Source: Phoma sp. XZ068 (lineage: Eukaryota; Ascomycota; Dothideomycetes; Pleosporales; Didymellaceae). Taken from it: a stretch of 64,000 nt of DNA. The position numbers and the translations under genes are program-made. The stretch's first letter is position 1, and each line of letters opens with the position of its first letter. Below the pieces are notes generated by a model. The model did not search any database. It worked only from the letters and a program-made list of their open reading frames with translations, and was not told where the DNA came from. This document shows positions 1 through 10,842 of this stretch, one piece after another. The stretch spans positions 1,550,001 to 1,614,000 of the forward strand of contig RBKR01000004.1 in assembly GCA_004835665.1 (NCBI GenBank), in the 5' to 3' direction.

Positions 1-1500
1 AGGCTTAGAGTATATTATTAATAAGTACCTAGTATATAGCTAGGGCGTTTATTAGCCTAAATAGTATAACTAGGTACTTATAGTAGCTATAGTAGGTATA
101 GAATACTATTTTCTACTCCTCTTCTTCCTTTATCTATATTAGGTTATATACTTCTTATAGATTAAGTACTATAAAAAACTATACTCTAGTAAGTTAATTC
201 TATAACTCTAATATATTAGGTAATAGGTACTTATTTTTTATTATAATATTATTTAACTTCTAATAATTAATATATAGTTATAGGCTACTATCCTTTATTA
301 GTATAAATATAATAAAGTAGCTAGCTAGAGACTTTAATAGATAGATTATACTCTTCTTAAGGTTCTTATTAATATATTTATAGAGTACTATTAGTTCCTA
401 TTCTAAGAGTTAATATATTAGTCTAAATATTAGTACCTTTCCCTTTTCTAATTAAATCTTATAATCTTATAGTTTATACTATAGTAGTACTTTAATTATT
501 TTCTTATTATAAAATAGTTCTTAGTAGTTACTATATTTATCTAGAATATTAGGAGGTATACTAGCTATCTTCTATTCTCTTACTCTTTATATAGTATATT
601 ATTTACTATAAGTAGAGTTAACTACTCTATCTTAGTATATCTTATTACTTAAGAAGATAGTACTAATTTCTCTTTTATCTACTAGCTATATTATATACTA
701 TATAGAATTAGGTATAGTAGTACTATATTAGTATTTATTAAATAAATAGTATACTATTATTTCTACTTATTCTTTAGTAGTACTATAGCTATAGTTATCT
801 AATAAAATTTATTATATTATCTAGTTAATATATAGGTTATACTTCTATAGCTATAGGAGACCTAGAATAATATTATAGGTAGCTGTCTTAAGTATATCTA
901 GACTAATCTATTCTCTATAGTTAAGTACCTAGAAGAGTATATCTACTACCTTATATATAATAGTGTTTTTTTCTAGTATTAGCTTACTATTTACTACTCT
1001 AAGTAGGTATAGCTAGTCTTTAAAGTATACTCTAATCTTAGCTTATTTAATTACTATATAGAATATATAGTTCCCTTACACACCTAAGTCTAAGAGTATA
1101 GTTACTCTAACTTTATTTAGCTAGATAGGGAGTTATAGTAGTATATCTTCTAGAATAGTATTAATAGCTTGTTTCTAGCTAGGGCTAGTAAATATATTAA
1201 CCTACTAATATACTTTATTCCTTATTTAATAGTTATATATATAGTGTTCTAGCTTATTATATAAGTAATATATTAGTAGCTTACCTGTCTTACTAGTTTA
1301 TTCCTACTATAGTCTCTTATTTAGGTTTAATAGGTCTATAGCTTCTAGTCTATAGTATTTAGCTTATATATTACTATAGATATAGTGCCCTATATTTAGC
1401 TAGTAATATTCTTCTTAATTATTATACTTTAGTATATAGCTATACTAGGTTCTTTATAGTAGTTAAGTAGAGTATATAGGTATTTAGGTTCTAGGGTTAT
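1..1500 (-). mobile_element. RIP-destroyed Ty3/Gypsy retroelement, RT core at 20-200
   Basis: The minus strand of about 20-200 reads, through several stop codons, as the central reverse-transcriptase block of a Gypsy polyprotein: a LDLR-AYN-IRI-like stretch, then EEW-KT, then a TRYG-YEYLVMPFGLTNAP-like stretch. The stops fall where CAG, CAA or TGG codons would be expected, as CA-to-TA changes produce. RNase H and integrase would lie beyond the left edge. Sequence from 200 to about 1500 should be upstream pol/gag but is too damaged to assign. No CA or TG dinucleotide occurs in the first ~890 nt. The element cannot encode protein. Confidence 0.75.
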
Positions 1501-1559
1501 TTTAAAGTTCTTATTTAAGTTTATAGAGCTAATTATTAATATTAATTATAGTATACACT

Positions 1560-1830
1560 AGACTAGCTAGGTAGGTATCTCTTACCTAAGGTAGAGTAGG
1601 GTTAGGTATAGGTTGTATAGACTAGAGGTTAGGTAAGGTAGAGTTGCTAAGGCTTAGGGTTAGGTTAGGTATAGGTTATACAGACCTAAGGTTAGGTAGA
1701 GTAGAGTTATATATACTAAAGGTTAGGTAGAGTTACCTTAGGTTAGGTAGAGATACCTAAGGTTAGGTAGAGTTACCTTAGGTTAGGGTTAGTAATATAG
1801 GTTAGGTAGGTTATATATAGCTATTTAGAG
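1560..1830 (+). repeat. TTAGGT-rich subterminal array, left copy
   Basis: Short units built on GGTTAGGTAGAGTTACCTTA and GGGTTAGGTATAGGTT recur about ten times with point differences. The G-rich strand is on +. The matching C-rich array at 7210-7440 is in inverse orientation, so the pair brackets the hAT remnant. Such subterminal motif clusters are typical transposase-binding regions of hAT elements. The resemblance to telomeric TTAGGG is probably incidental or a by-product of mutation. Confidence 0.6.
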
Positions 1831-2959
1831 TTTATATACTTTTAGAATTTGCTTAAGTATACCTACTTAAGTTATTATAGTAACTTATTATAGTAAGTTA
1901 CTCTACTAGCTGCCTACCCCTAACTTTTAAGCTATATTTAGTTCCTACTATAGATACTAGAATTTTTTAAGCTCCTAAACTAGCTAGTATACTTTACTTT
2001 ATAGTAAAGTACTAAGTTAGAATCCTTAGCCTAAATTATAACTCTTTTAGTATAAATAGTGTTTAGCTAGTAGTCTAAGTAAGGTTAGAAAATAAGAGTA
2101 AAACTATAAGTACTATTACTAACCTTTAAAGTGTCCTATAAGGAATGCCTTAGCTACCTCTTAGAAAGCCTTAATTGCACTATATTAGAAGTACGCACTA
2201 GAGAGGTATCTAGTATTATTAGTTATTTTATAGACAAGGTGCTAGAAAGGCAGCTTTTAGATAAGCAGCTTAGAGCTCTTCTAGTAGTACTTAATCTTAT
2301 AGAGAGTAATAGCTATAGTCTATTAGATTTAAACTATAATAAATAAATATAATAATATACTACTAGGCTTATATTAGTAAGGCTTCTTTACTCTCTTAGG
2401 TGTAGACTTGCGTGCAGCCTTACTAGAGAGAGACTTCCTTAGCTGCTTACTACCTATAGTCTTGTAAGCAGTTTACTTAGTATAAGCTATATTATATAAT
2501 AAGTATATAGGTGTTATAGAGTTATATTATAGAGTTGTAATTTAAGTTAGAGTATAGGTTACTATACTTATAGTAAGAATCTTGCTAGATTTAGTTAGGT
2601 CTGTGTGTAGTAAGGCTAAAAAAAATACTCTGTGTAAGCACTGTTTACTGCACACGCAGCTATAATAACTAAACTATAATATATAACTATAATAAACTAC
2701 CTACTTATAGATATAAAGAGCAGCTTTCTAAAGATACTATATTTAGGCTAGTATAGTAAATACTAAATTTATTATTATAGGTGTAGTACCTAGTATTGTG
2801 TAATAGTGCTAGCGCCTTACTAGGTAATAGGGCATAGACTACCTTCTAATTTATAAGCTGCACGTTTAAGGTATATATAATACTACTAGCACTACTACTA
2901 CTACACCTCTTAGTTATTATACTCTATAATTATAGTTATAATATAGAGCTGCCTATTAA

Positions 2960-4190
2960 GCAAGAGGATACTAAGACTAAGGACTATTAGACTTCTAGCA
3001 ACTATAAGATTCTAGTATATTTTAAAGCTAAAGAATAGATCTAACTTACTAAGGTATTTATTATAGCTAGTTATTATATAATAACTAACTAAGTAGCAGG
3101 GTGCACTCTCCTAAGACTATAAGATTAACACTACCCTAAAATCTTATAGTTAGGCTAGTTTATAAAAAGGCTAACCTACTTATATAAAGGTCTAGTTTAA
3201 GGGTCCTCTTAGTAATAGCACACATGCTATTACTTAATGCACTTAAGCTGCTTAGCTAGATTAAGAAGAAGAAGCACTTTAGAAAGCAAGCGTAGTAGAC
3301 TAATCTGCTAAATCTTAGCTAAAGAAGAAACTAAGTAAAGAGAAAACCTATAATAATGCTTCTACTAAGCAGAAGACTATAATAATAAAACAAGCATTAG
3401 AAGATCTAGATTAATGTTACTATAATACCTAGAAGAGCTATTAGTTATTATATTTATTTATTATAGGTATATACTAACTAATACTAGATAAGTAGTTAGA
3501 GGACATACTCTATGCTATTTATAAGAAGTAGAACAAGATTAATAATAAGGTTAATATAAAGAAATATTAGGCAACTATAAGTTAACTTATTAATACTGCT
3601 AATAAGGAGGATAAGGTTAAACCTAATCCTAAGGGTACTAGTAATTAATCTTCTCTCTAAATCTTTAGCATAGGTAGTGCCTATTAGCAGCTTATATATA
3701 AGGAGTATTAGACTAGCTATAAGAAACTAACTACTAGTACCTTTAAGAGTTAGGCTATAAAACAAGAATAGAAGGCATTCTATAATAACCTTTAGCTAGA
3801 TAAGCTTGCAATAGTTAATAAGGAGCACTATAAGTTAGTTATTATAGTTTGTTATTATAGGTTCCTTCTACTAACTATATTAGGCGTTATAAGCTGCCTT
3901 ATATTATAGATAAGGCAGGCCTTAATAATAATCTTCTGCTTAAGTGTAACAGAGAATATATCTTAGGTAATAATAGTAATAAGTATAAGGAAGAAGTAGA
4001 GGATTCTAGTAAGGAGCTTAAGAGGTACTAAGAGTCTCTTCCTAACAAGTATAAAGATAAGAAGGAGAAGACTAACTTTAAGAGATTTTTAGATATAGAG
4101 GAGAGTTCTAATAAATTATTAAGAGAGGAGGAGACAGGTGCTAGTAGCTCTAGTAAGGAGTAGAGTAAGAATAATGCATAGGTATATTAT
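2960..4190 (+). pseudogene. unidentified degraded reading frame inside the hAT element
   Basis: On the + strand this stretch can be read as a Lys/Asn/Glu-rich coding sequence interrupted by many TAG and TAA codons. The last part (about 3930-4170) is rich in Lys, Glu and Ser. I do not recognise the family. It may be an accessory ORF of the hAT element or an older insertion. Calling it a former gene rests only on the longer stop-poor runs and retained codon-like structure, so confidence is low. Confidence 0.25.
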
Positions 4191-4799
4191 AATTAATATT
4201 CTAGCGCTATAGTGTATAATAACAGCTAATAATTATAGTTACCCCTAAGACTAGCATGTGTTAGACTAAACTTAATAATTATTAATTTTTTTTTAACAGA
4301 ATAGAGTTTCTAGCTGCTTACAGAGGGTAGGTATTGCAATTTCTATATTATTTTTTTTTAGTAAACTTATAAATTTCTAAACTACTTTCTTATTATATTA
4401 TCTATAATATAACCCTAAGCTTACCTTACCTATCCTATAGTCTTGTGTTTATTATATAAATTTATTATAGATATAACTCTATTACCTTAATTATCTCCTA
4501 TACATAGTCTTAGCCCTTCTAGCTATATTTGCCCTAGCCAGCCTAGCTATCTCCCTTGTTAACTTAGTACCTACAAAGTAGTAACAAAGAAGAGAGATAA
4601 TACTAGGAAGGAAACTAAGGTCTATATAGTTACACACCCTATATAAGGAGACCTTACCTATATATAGGATAAGTAATAGCTTACTACTATATATAGCCAA
4701 GCTCCTTATAGACCTAAGTAGGGGAGTGCTTCTTATACAGGTTCTGTGTAGAAGTGTTTTAGTAAAAAAGCAGATATATATAATAGTCTTCTATTTATA

Positions 4800-7130
4800 T
4801 ACTATTTTAACTGTAGAGGTGTCTTAAAGCACTCTATAGCTAGTAGGATTTCTATTAGAACAAGCTACCTAAAGAACTATCTTAACGCTAAGCACTATAC
4901 CTAGATACAGCATTCTGTCTATCTATATAAACATACACTAGCTATTAAAGTAAGGCAGAAGTAATAAAAAAGGCAAGGGCAAGGTGCTCCTTACTTTTCC
5001 CTTCTAGCATTTAAGGCTAAACTAGTAAGGGTTGCTATAGATAATAGCTAGTCTTTTAGGATAATTACGCAGCCTTCCTTCTAACACTTTATTTACTTCC
5101 TACAGCCTAAGGCTGTAATAATAGGACGTAATAAATTTTAGGCTATATTTAACTAATAGTACTAACTAGCTCTAGAATCTAGGCTTTATAACCTTAGCAA
5201 GGAAACTAAAGTCTCTATATTACTAGATACCTAGACTGCTGCTAACTACCTAAGCTTCCTAGTAATTAAGAGGTACTATATTAATAAGAGCTAGGAATAT
5301 AAAGAGATCCTACTTAATTTTATCCTAATATATAGTAAACATACTAGCGCCTCCCTAGTAGCTTGTGTAAAATCTACACTTATTACAGCTAGACTTTCTA
5401 AGAGGCTGTTAGCTATAACTTATAATAACGCAAGTAATAATATAGCTATAGTACAGGAGCTACAGTATAGTTTACAAGAGATAAGTATAATCTAGAGTGC
5501 AAAGGAGAATACTATCCCCTACCTAGCTTATATTATTAATCTAGTTGTGCAGGATATTATCTAATATCTAGAATTAGCCCCTCCTAAGCAAGATAAGGGT
5601 AATAAGCAGGACCTGCTTTATAACCCTAAGAGCCTACTATCTGTCCTAAACTTACTTTATAAGGTAAGTAGTATTTATTACAGTAGTTTATTATATACTA
5701 AGTACTAGTTAGCTATAAGCAATATACAAAGCTATTAATATATTACTATAATAATATAAGCGTTTCCTTAACCTCTAGCGTTAGGCGCCAAGGCCCTTAG
5801 TAGTTATCTAGGATATTTAGACACAGTAGAATTCTATATTTAATATATATAAGCGTGCAGTTAAGCTGCAACTATTTATTAATAAATAGTTAGAGCTAGA
5901 GATTAGTACAAGGGCAACTACCTAGCCTAGTAATAGTACTAATAAACCTAACTCTAGAGATCTTTAAAAACTTTAACTTAGCCCTAGTAAATAGCATTAT
6001 ATTAAGGCTATTACTTATATACTAGAGAACTTTAAAACTACTACTCTGGACCTTAGTAGTAGTACAGAGCCCTAGATCCAGGCTATTTAGTCTATATACT
6101 CTACTCTATTTAACTTTCTAGAGTTAATAACAACAGAACTAGGTAAAGAGTTAGATTATTAGAATCTAGGATAGCCTACTGTAGTACAGCATGCTGCTAC
6201 TAAAGGTAGAGAAAAACTCTTAAAGTACTATACAAAGACTGCAGAGGAGCAGGGCTACCTTTTTAATATAGCTACAATCCTAGATCCAACACAGAAACTT
6301 ACTATATATAAGGTACATTTATTACAGTTATTTATTATAGTATATATCTAATTAACTCTATAGAGTAACGCTTAGGAGCAGGAGTAGAAACACATCTATA
6401 AGTAACAGTTTCTTAACTATACTACGCAGTATAGTAGAGAAAACTACTAACAGCTAACTCTAACTGCACCCCTACTATCTGCACAACAGAGTACATAGTA
6501 CTAGCAAGCTAGTAGTACTATAAGCAGCTTTTTAAGTAGCTTTACAAGTACCTAGGATTCTAAAGAAACTACTATACTTAATAAGGCTAATAACTACCTA
6601 GATATACCCTGTGTTAGAGCCCCTGTTAGAACCTTTAACCTACTATAATAGTAGAAAGATAATAGTAGTAAATTTAGGCACCTAAGCTAGGTTATAATAG
6701 ATGTCCTTGCAATACTAATTACTTAAGTAGGGGTAGAACAAACCTTTAATATTGCAAGGGAGGTTATTAGGGTAAAAAGGCACTATCTTAAGGGTACAAC
6801 AGTCTAGAAGATTATAATAGTTAAAGACGCAATTGTAAATAGGTATAGTAGTAACTATATCTACGTACAACAACAAGAGGAGAGAAGAGAGGATAAAGAG
6901 AGTCTGCCTAATAAGGGAGATAATATACTTAAGTTGTCTACAACTACTACTATTCTCTGTTAGTGTCTAACTCTAGTGCCTGCTAAACCTCCTAAGATTA
7001 TCTAGGTAGAAGAGGTAGTAGAGTCTATAACACTATCACGCAGAACTTAGCAGCAAAGGCAGCAGCCTAGGCAATACTGTAATAATTAGCTGTAATAATT
7101 TAGTACTGCTTAGTATATTAAATGTTAATT
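4800..7130 (+). pseudogene. hAT-family transposase remnant
   Basis: Reading the + strand with stops allowed gives the hAT order. First is a BED-finger-like Cys/His segment (about 4810-4960). Next comes a block with SF-I-QPSF-HFI-FLQPKA (about 5040-5150). Then follows the RNase H-like catalytic core with LDTWTA-NYLSFL-I and RLLAITYNNASNN (about 5225-5450), a T-WNSIFNIYKRAVKLQ block (about 5820-5900), and the C-terminal dimerisation block VGVE-TFNIAREVIR-KRHYLKG (about 6725-6810). Several stops (TAG for CAG, TAA for CAA, TAG for TGG) sit at otherwise conserved residues. This is what RIP does, and the gene is non-functional. Confidence 0.85.
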
Positions 7131-7209
7131 ATAGAAAACTACAACTATGCTTTATATATTATAATAAGCACTCTATAATAATTTACTATAAGTAAATAAT
7201 TTAAGCCCT

Positions 7210-7440
7210 AGATCTATATAGTAACCCTACCTAACCTATATATAACCCTAACCTAGATACTCTACCTAACTATATCTAGGTCACGTAGTACCTAAACTCT
7301 ACCTTACCTAAGTTACAGGGTACCTCTACCTAACAAAGATAGGTAGGGTATATAAGGTAACCTAACCCTATCTTACCTATTAATTACATAAATATACCTA
7401 ACCTTACCTAACCTTGCCTATCTACTAGTCTAGACTATGC
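7210..7440 (-). repeat. TTAGGT-rich subterminal array, right copy
   Basis: On the + strand this is a run of CCTAACC, CTACCTAAC and TACCTTACC units. On the minus strand it repeats the left array at 1560-1830. It ends beside the putative terminal inverted repeat at about 7421-7443. The symmetrical placement supports a single element spanning both arrays. Confidence 0.55.
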
Positions 7441-7449
7441 ACTAGGTTG

Positions 7450-9240
7450 TCTAGGGTGTTAATACTAGTACTAGTATATATTAGCTCTTTCTTAACTTAA
7501 GGCTTAAAGCCTTATTAGAATATTATTATTAATACTAGGTTATTCTAGCCTATAAGTATAGTAAGTTGCTAGAACTTAGTAGTATAGTTAGTAGTAGACT
7601 TAGTCTATTAAATATATTAGATATTTTATTATATAATAGCTAATTTATTATAGATTCTAAAAATAGGATAGATTCTGTTCTTAAAGCTATTAAAATCTCT
7701 TATCTAGCTATTTTTCTTCTTTATTATTTTACCTTAGTTATACTATTAGATAAATAGCTTAATTTATTAGAATATAGTTCTATATATATAGCTAGCTATA
7801 AGGGTAACTTATTACTTACTTAGTACTCTACTTCCTTAGAAGAGAAAAAAGAGGTCCTACTATATAAGCTAGTTATCTAGCTTATATTACTCCCTATAGA
7901 AGATATCTAGCTTATTAATACTAAGTATACTCTAGGCTAGAGTGTTAGTATTTAGTATATTTATCTTACTAGGTTAAAAACAACTTAGGGTGTCCTCTAT
8001 ATCCTCTAGGGATATACTTATCTTAGAGTGTTTAAAGTATTAAAGTTATACCTAAGTAAAGCTTATAGTATATTATTCTATTAGTTCTTAGAGATAAGTA
8101 TAGGTAGAGGTAGAGTTAGTTACTAGAAGGTATAGAATAATAGCTTACTATTATTAAAAGGTATACTAGAGTAAACTCTAATATATAGATAGGTTACTTA
8201 AGAGTATAGAATAATAGCTAGCTATTATTAGGGGTTAATAAGAACACAATATATAGTAGATTATTAAGTTAAATATACTATCCTAAGGATAGTATCTAGA
8301 GGTATTTATCTATAGCTATAGTACTCTCTCCTTAAATATAGTATTTAAGAAGGTAGTACTATTTAAGTAAATTAGAAGCTATATAGCTCTTAGTTAATAT
8401 ACCCTATAGTACCTATTCTATAGAATAAGTAAATTAGGCTATAAGCTTTTTTTTAGTTACTTACTTACTAAGAAGTAAGTACTACTACTTTATCTACTAG
8501 TTAAATTATTAGGGATACCTTTATACTAGTAGGTCTAATTAGTTAGGCTAGATTAAGTAGCTAGCTGTTTCTATTAGCTAGGTTGCTTAAGTGTCTATTT
8601 TTATTAGATTATAATAATAATCTCCTTTAATACTATTATATTTACCTAATTCTATACTACTTTAATAGATTTAGATTTCTTAGTCTAATTTACTATAATA
8701 AACTAATAGTAGCTTACTACTTCTTTATATATATTCTAGATCTAGTTATTAGTTAGTAATATACACTCTTTATTAACTTTATACTAACTATAGTTATAGC
8801 TATAGTATTAGAGAAGTTATTAAGAGTAGAAAAAAGTATATTTATAAACCTTAAAGCTAAGTAACCTACTAACTACTATAGGTATACTAATATTTAATAG
8901 CTTATTTTAAAGCTAAAAACTAGCTCTATAAGTCTATAATATAATATTATAGGTTATATAACCTTATTATTATAAGTATTAGTATTTCTATATATAGGCT
9001 CTCTAGTAATTAGGTTAGTATATTTCTCTCTAATTAGGAACTAAAGTTTAGCCTTTAGCTTTTTATCTCTCTAGAATAAACTATAGATTACTTTACTTAC
9101 TTTACTTACTTTATAATAAAAGTAGGTAAGCTATTCTAAAGGTACTATAGAAGGTATAATTAGACTAGGTATAATATATAAATATATAAGTAAGATATAG
9201 AAGCAGTTTCTAAATAATATTTTAGGTTGTCCTATAGTAT
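7450..9240. other. AT-rich RIP block, no recognisable gene
   Basis: This is TA-saturated sequence with almost no CA/TG dinucleotides, like positions 1-1500 and unlike the hAT interior. The simplest reading is the other part of the older (Gypsy) element split by the hAT insertion, but I could not align any gag, zinc-knuckle or LTR sequence with confidence. No open frame of note. Confidence 0.5.
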
Positions 9241-9299
9241 ACAGGGCTAAAGTAGGTTGTTTTAGGCTATAATAGGGTAAGAATTCAGGTAGGGCTTGG

Positions 9300-9348
9300 T
9301 AAAAGTAAGTGGCTCGCTTGGTGAGCGGCTCGCCTGTGAGGTACGTTA
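9300..9348. other. compositional boundary with a short direct repeat
   Basis: Base composition switches within about 100 bp from TA-rich to ordinary. At 9311-9325 and 9327-9340 an imperfect direct repeat (GGCTCGCTTGGTGAG then GGCTCGCCTGTGAG) sits exactly at the switch. It may be the unmutated edge of a mobile element. That is inference. Confidence 0.35.
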
Positions 9349-10458
9349 TTAGTAGAAATTAACTTTAAGTATGGTAGTGATGTTTGGTTTGGGTGACTGA
9401 AAAATACCTCTGCTGAAAAGTACCCCAACTAGCTTAGTAACCTTGCCGTATCCGCTTCTGTTCGCGTACAAACCAAAGCTGAACTCCGTAGCCGATTTCA
9501 AACCCAACTTTCCGGTCCTCCACCGTCTTCTGTAAAGTTGCCAATACGCTGGGTGCGATAACAAGCTCCACGTCTGGGGGAAGACTTCCGTACATCTCCC
9601 GTACAAGGTCCGAAAGGGATAAGCTACCTTTATTGCCGGCCGGGGCCTTGCTATCCTTTAAAATAATCCATATCTAGCGCTCACGGGCCTCTTTCTGGCG
9701 AACACACTCCTCCATCTTGCGCGGAAGGTCGCTGATGACCCCTCCATGTCCAGGATAACCGATCTGGCATTGTAAAGCGGCCATGTCAGTCAAACTCTGC
9801 GTGAAGAGCCCTAGGTCCTCAAAAACGCTCTGTCCCTGGCCTAAAATGTTATCTCATGTGAACAGGGCGTTCTCTCCCTCGAAAAAAATGCACATGTGGT
9901 CATGGGCATGACCGGGTGTGAAGACGGCCCGTACCGATGCACCCTCGACTCGGAATTCTTGGCCACGGTTTATTGGGTGCTGGTTGCGATCTGGACCGTG
10001 CTTATAAATACGATCAATGCAATGTAGTCGGGCCTTTGTATGACGAGATCATGGACACCTCCGGTGCGTGAGAAGGACATGAGATATTTCCACGCCCAAA
10101 TCATTCAAAACACCAGTCAGACTGTTGATCCATTGGCGAAAACCTTGGCCGGTATCAACAAGTAGTCGATGTTTCCCCGTACCCACGAGTACGTATTCGT
10201 TCCTTGGAGACGCATCAAGCCAGTTTTTCCACCCATGATCCGGATCAAGCGCGGTGTCAGCTGCTCGACATCGAGTAAGGTATCTAGACGGCCCTGCGGA
10301 GCCTCAAGATAGTCACTCACACGCCCTCGTTGAGCTTGGAGAGCGCAGAAGGCATTTTGGAGTGCGATATTGAAGATATGAGTTCGGTTGGAAGCTGAAG
10401 CAGTGTGATTACGAACCTTGGAACAATTGCTCTGCAACTTGGCCTCGTTTTGAGTCAT
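9349..10458 (-). pseudogene. atrochrysone-type ACP thioesterase (metallo-beta-lactamase fold), broken
   Basis: On the minus strand the frames carry, in order, the family blocks YLEAPQGRLDTL, LTP-IRI-GG, LMRLQGTNTY, a D-TGQG loop, IYKHGPDRNQ, VFTPGHAHDHMC, FEGENALFT, EDLG and GYPGHG-VI-DLP-KM. Enzymes of this family release atrochrysone carboxylic acid from PKSs that lack their own thioesterase. Four kinds of damage are visible. There is a one-base shift near 10190. A microdeletion near 10065 removes the metal-binding HxHxDH motif, and another shift follows near 10010. In-frame stops lie at 9854-9856 and 9674-9676. The start is unclear, with a Met at 10458 fitting the family length. It cannot be catalytic. 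It lies divergent to the AflR-like regulator, the arrangement expected in anthraquinone clusters. Confidence 0.85.
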
Positions 10459-10842
10459 TTTGCTCGGTTCGATTTGAAAGGACCGAAAGTACAGTAGTAA
10501 TGCTTCTTCTTCAGCATTAATCGGCGTAGGTATGCCGCGTATTTGCCCGGGTGCACGCAAATCCTTCCGAGTCAGCGCGTACGTGCAGTTGACGTAAGAC
10601 TCGATAGGAGATATGTCGGCGAACACGTACGGTGAGAAGGTCTTACTTCCTCTGATCACGTCAACAAGTACCCGTGGGCTTGCTTGCTACCTAGGTCCCT
10701 TCCAGACGTGGATCTACCTCTAGGCAGGCAATGACTAAGCTAACATAAGATGTATAACTACATATTAGCAGCCCTACCTAGGAAGTTCTGATTCACACAA
10801 TAGTACAATACTTGTTCAACCACTTGGGACTGCTTCGTCAGA
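10459..10842. promoter_or_regulatory. divergent intergenic region of thioesterase and regulator
   Basis: About 380 bp separate the two divergent genes. The open frame of the thioesterase runs up to 10659, so part of this may be its N-terminus or leader. I found no AflR-type TCG(N5)CGA site by eye. Confidence 0.4.

Larger units (their letters stand above)
1549..7443 (+). mobile_element. degraded hAT-type DNA transposon (approximate limits)
   Basis: The limits are inferred. Near 1549 a TAGTATACACTAGACTAG-like end faces its diverged inverted copy ending near 7443 (CTAGTCTAGACTATGCACTA). Just inside each end lie TTAGGT-rich arrays in opposite orientation. Between them sits a hAT transposase remnant. 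I could not find a convincing 8-bp target-site duplication, so the ends are provisional. The interior keeps many CA and TG dinucleotides, unlike the flanks, which suggests a later insertion or lighter RIP. A second, unidentified open-frame remnant lies at about 2960-4190. Confidence 0.5.

Noticed and set aside
1560..1830. Telomere or interstitial telomeric repeat
   Set aside because: Units are mostly TTAGGT with variable spacers and have a matching inverted copy 5.4 kb away, better explained as transposon subterminal repeats.
2131..2346. 71-codon ORF in the AT-rich block
   Set aside because: It starts with GTG and has no recognisable motif. It lies in transposon debris, where chance ORFs remain because the CA/TG content is locally higher.
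4491..4700. 69-codon minus-strand ORF
   Set aside because: It lies within the hAT remnant on the opposite strand, with no domain and no splice support.
9311..9340. Attachment-site or integron-like repeat
   Set aside because: Only two short imperfect copies exist in a fungal genome context. A transposon edge is more likely.
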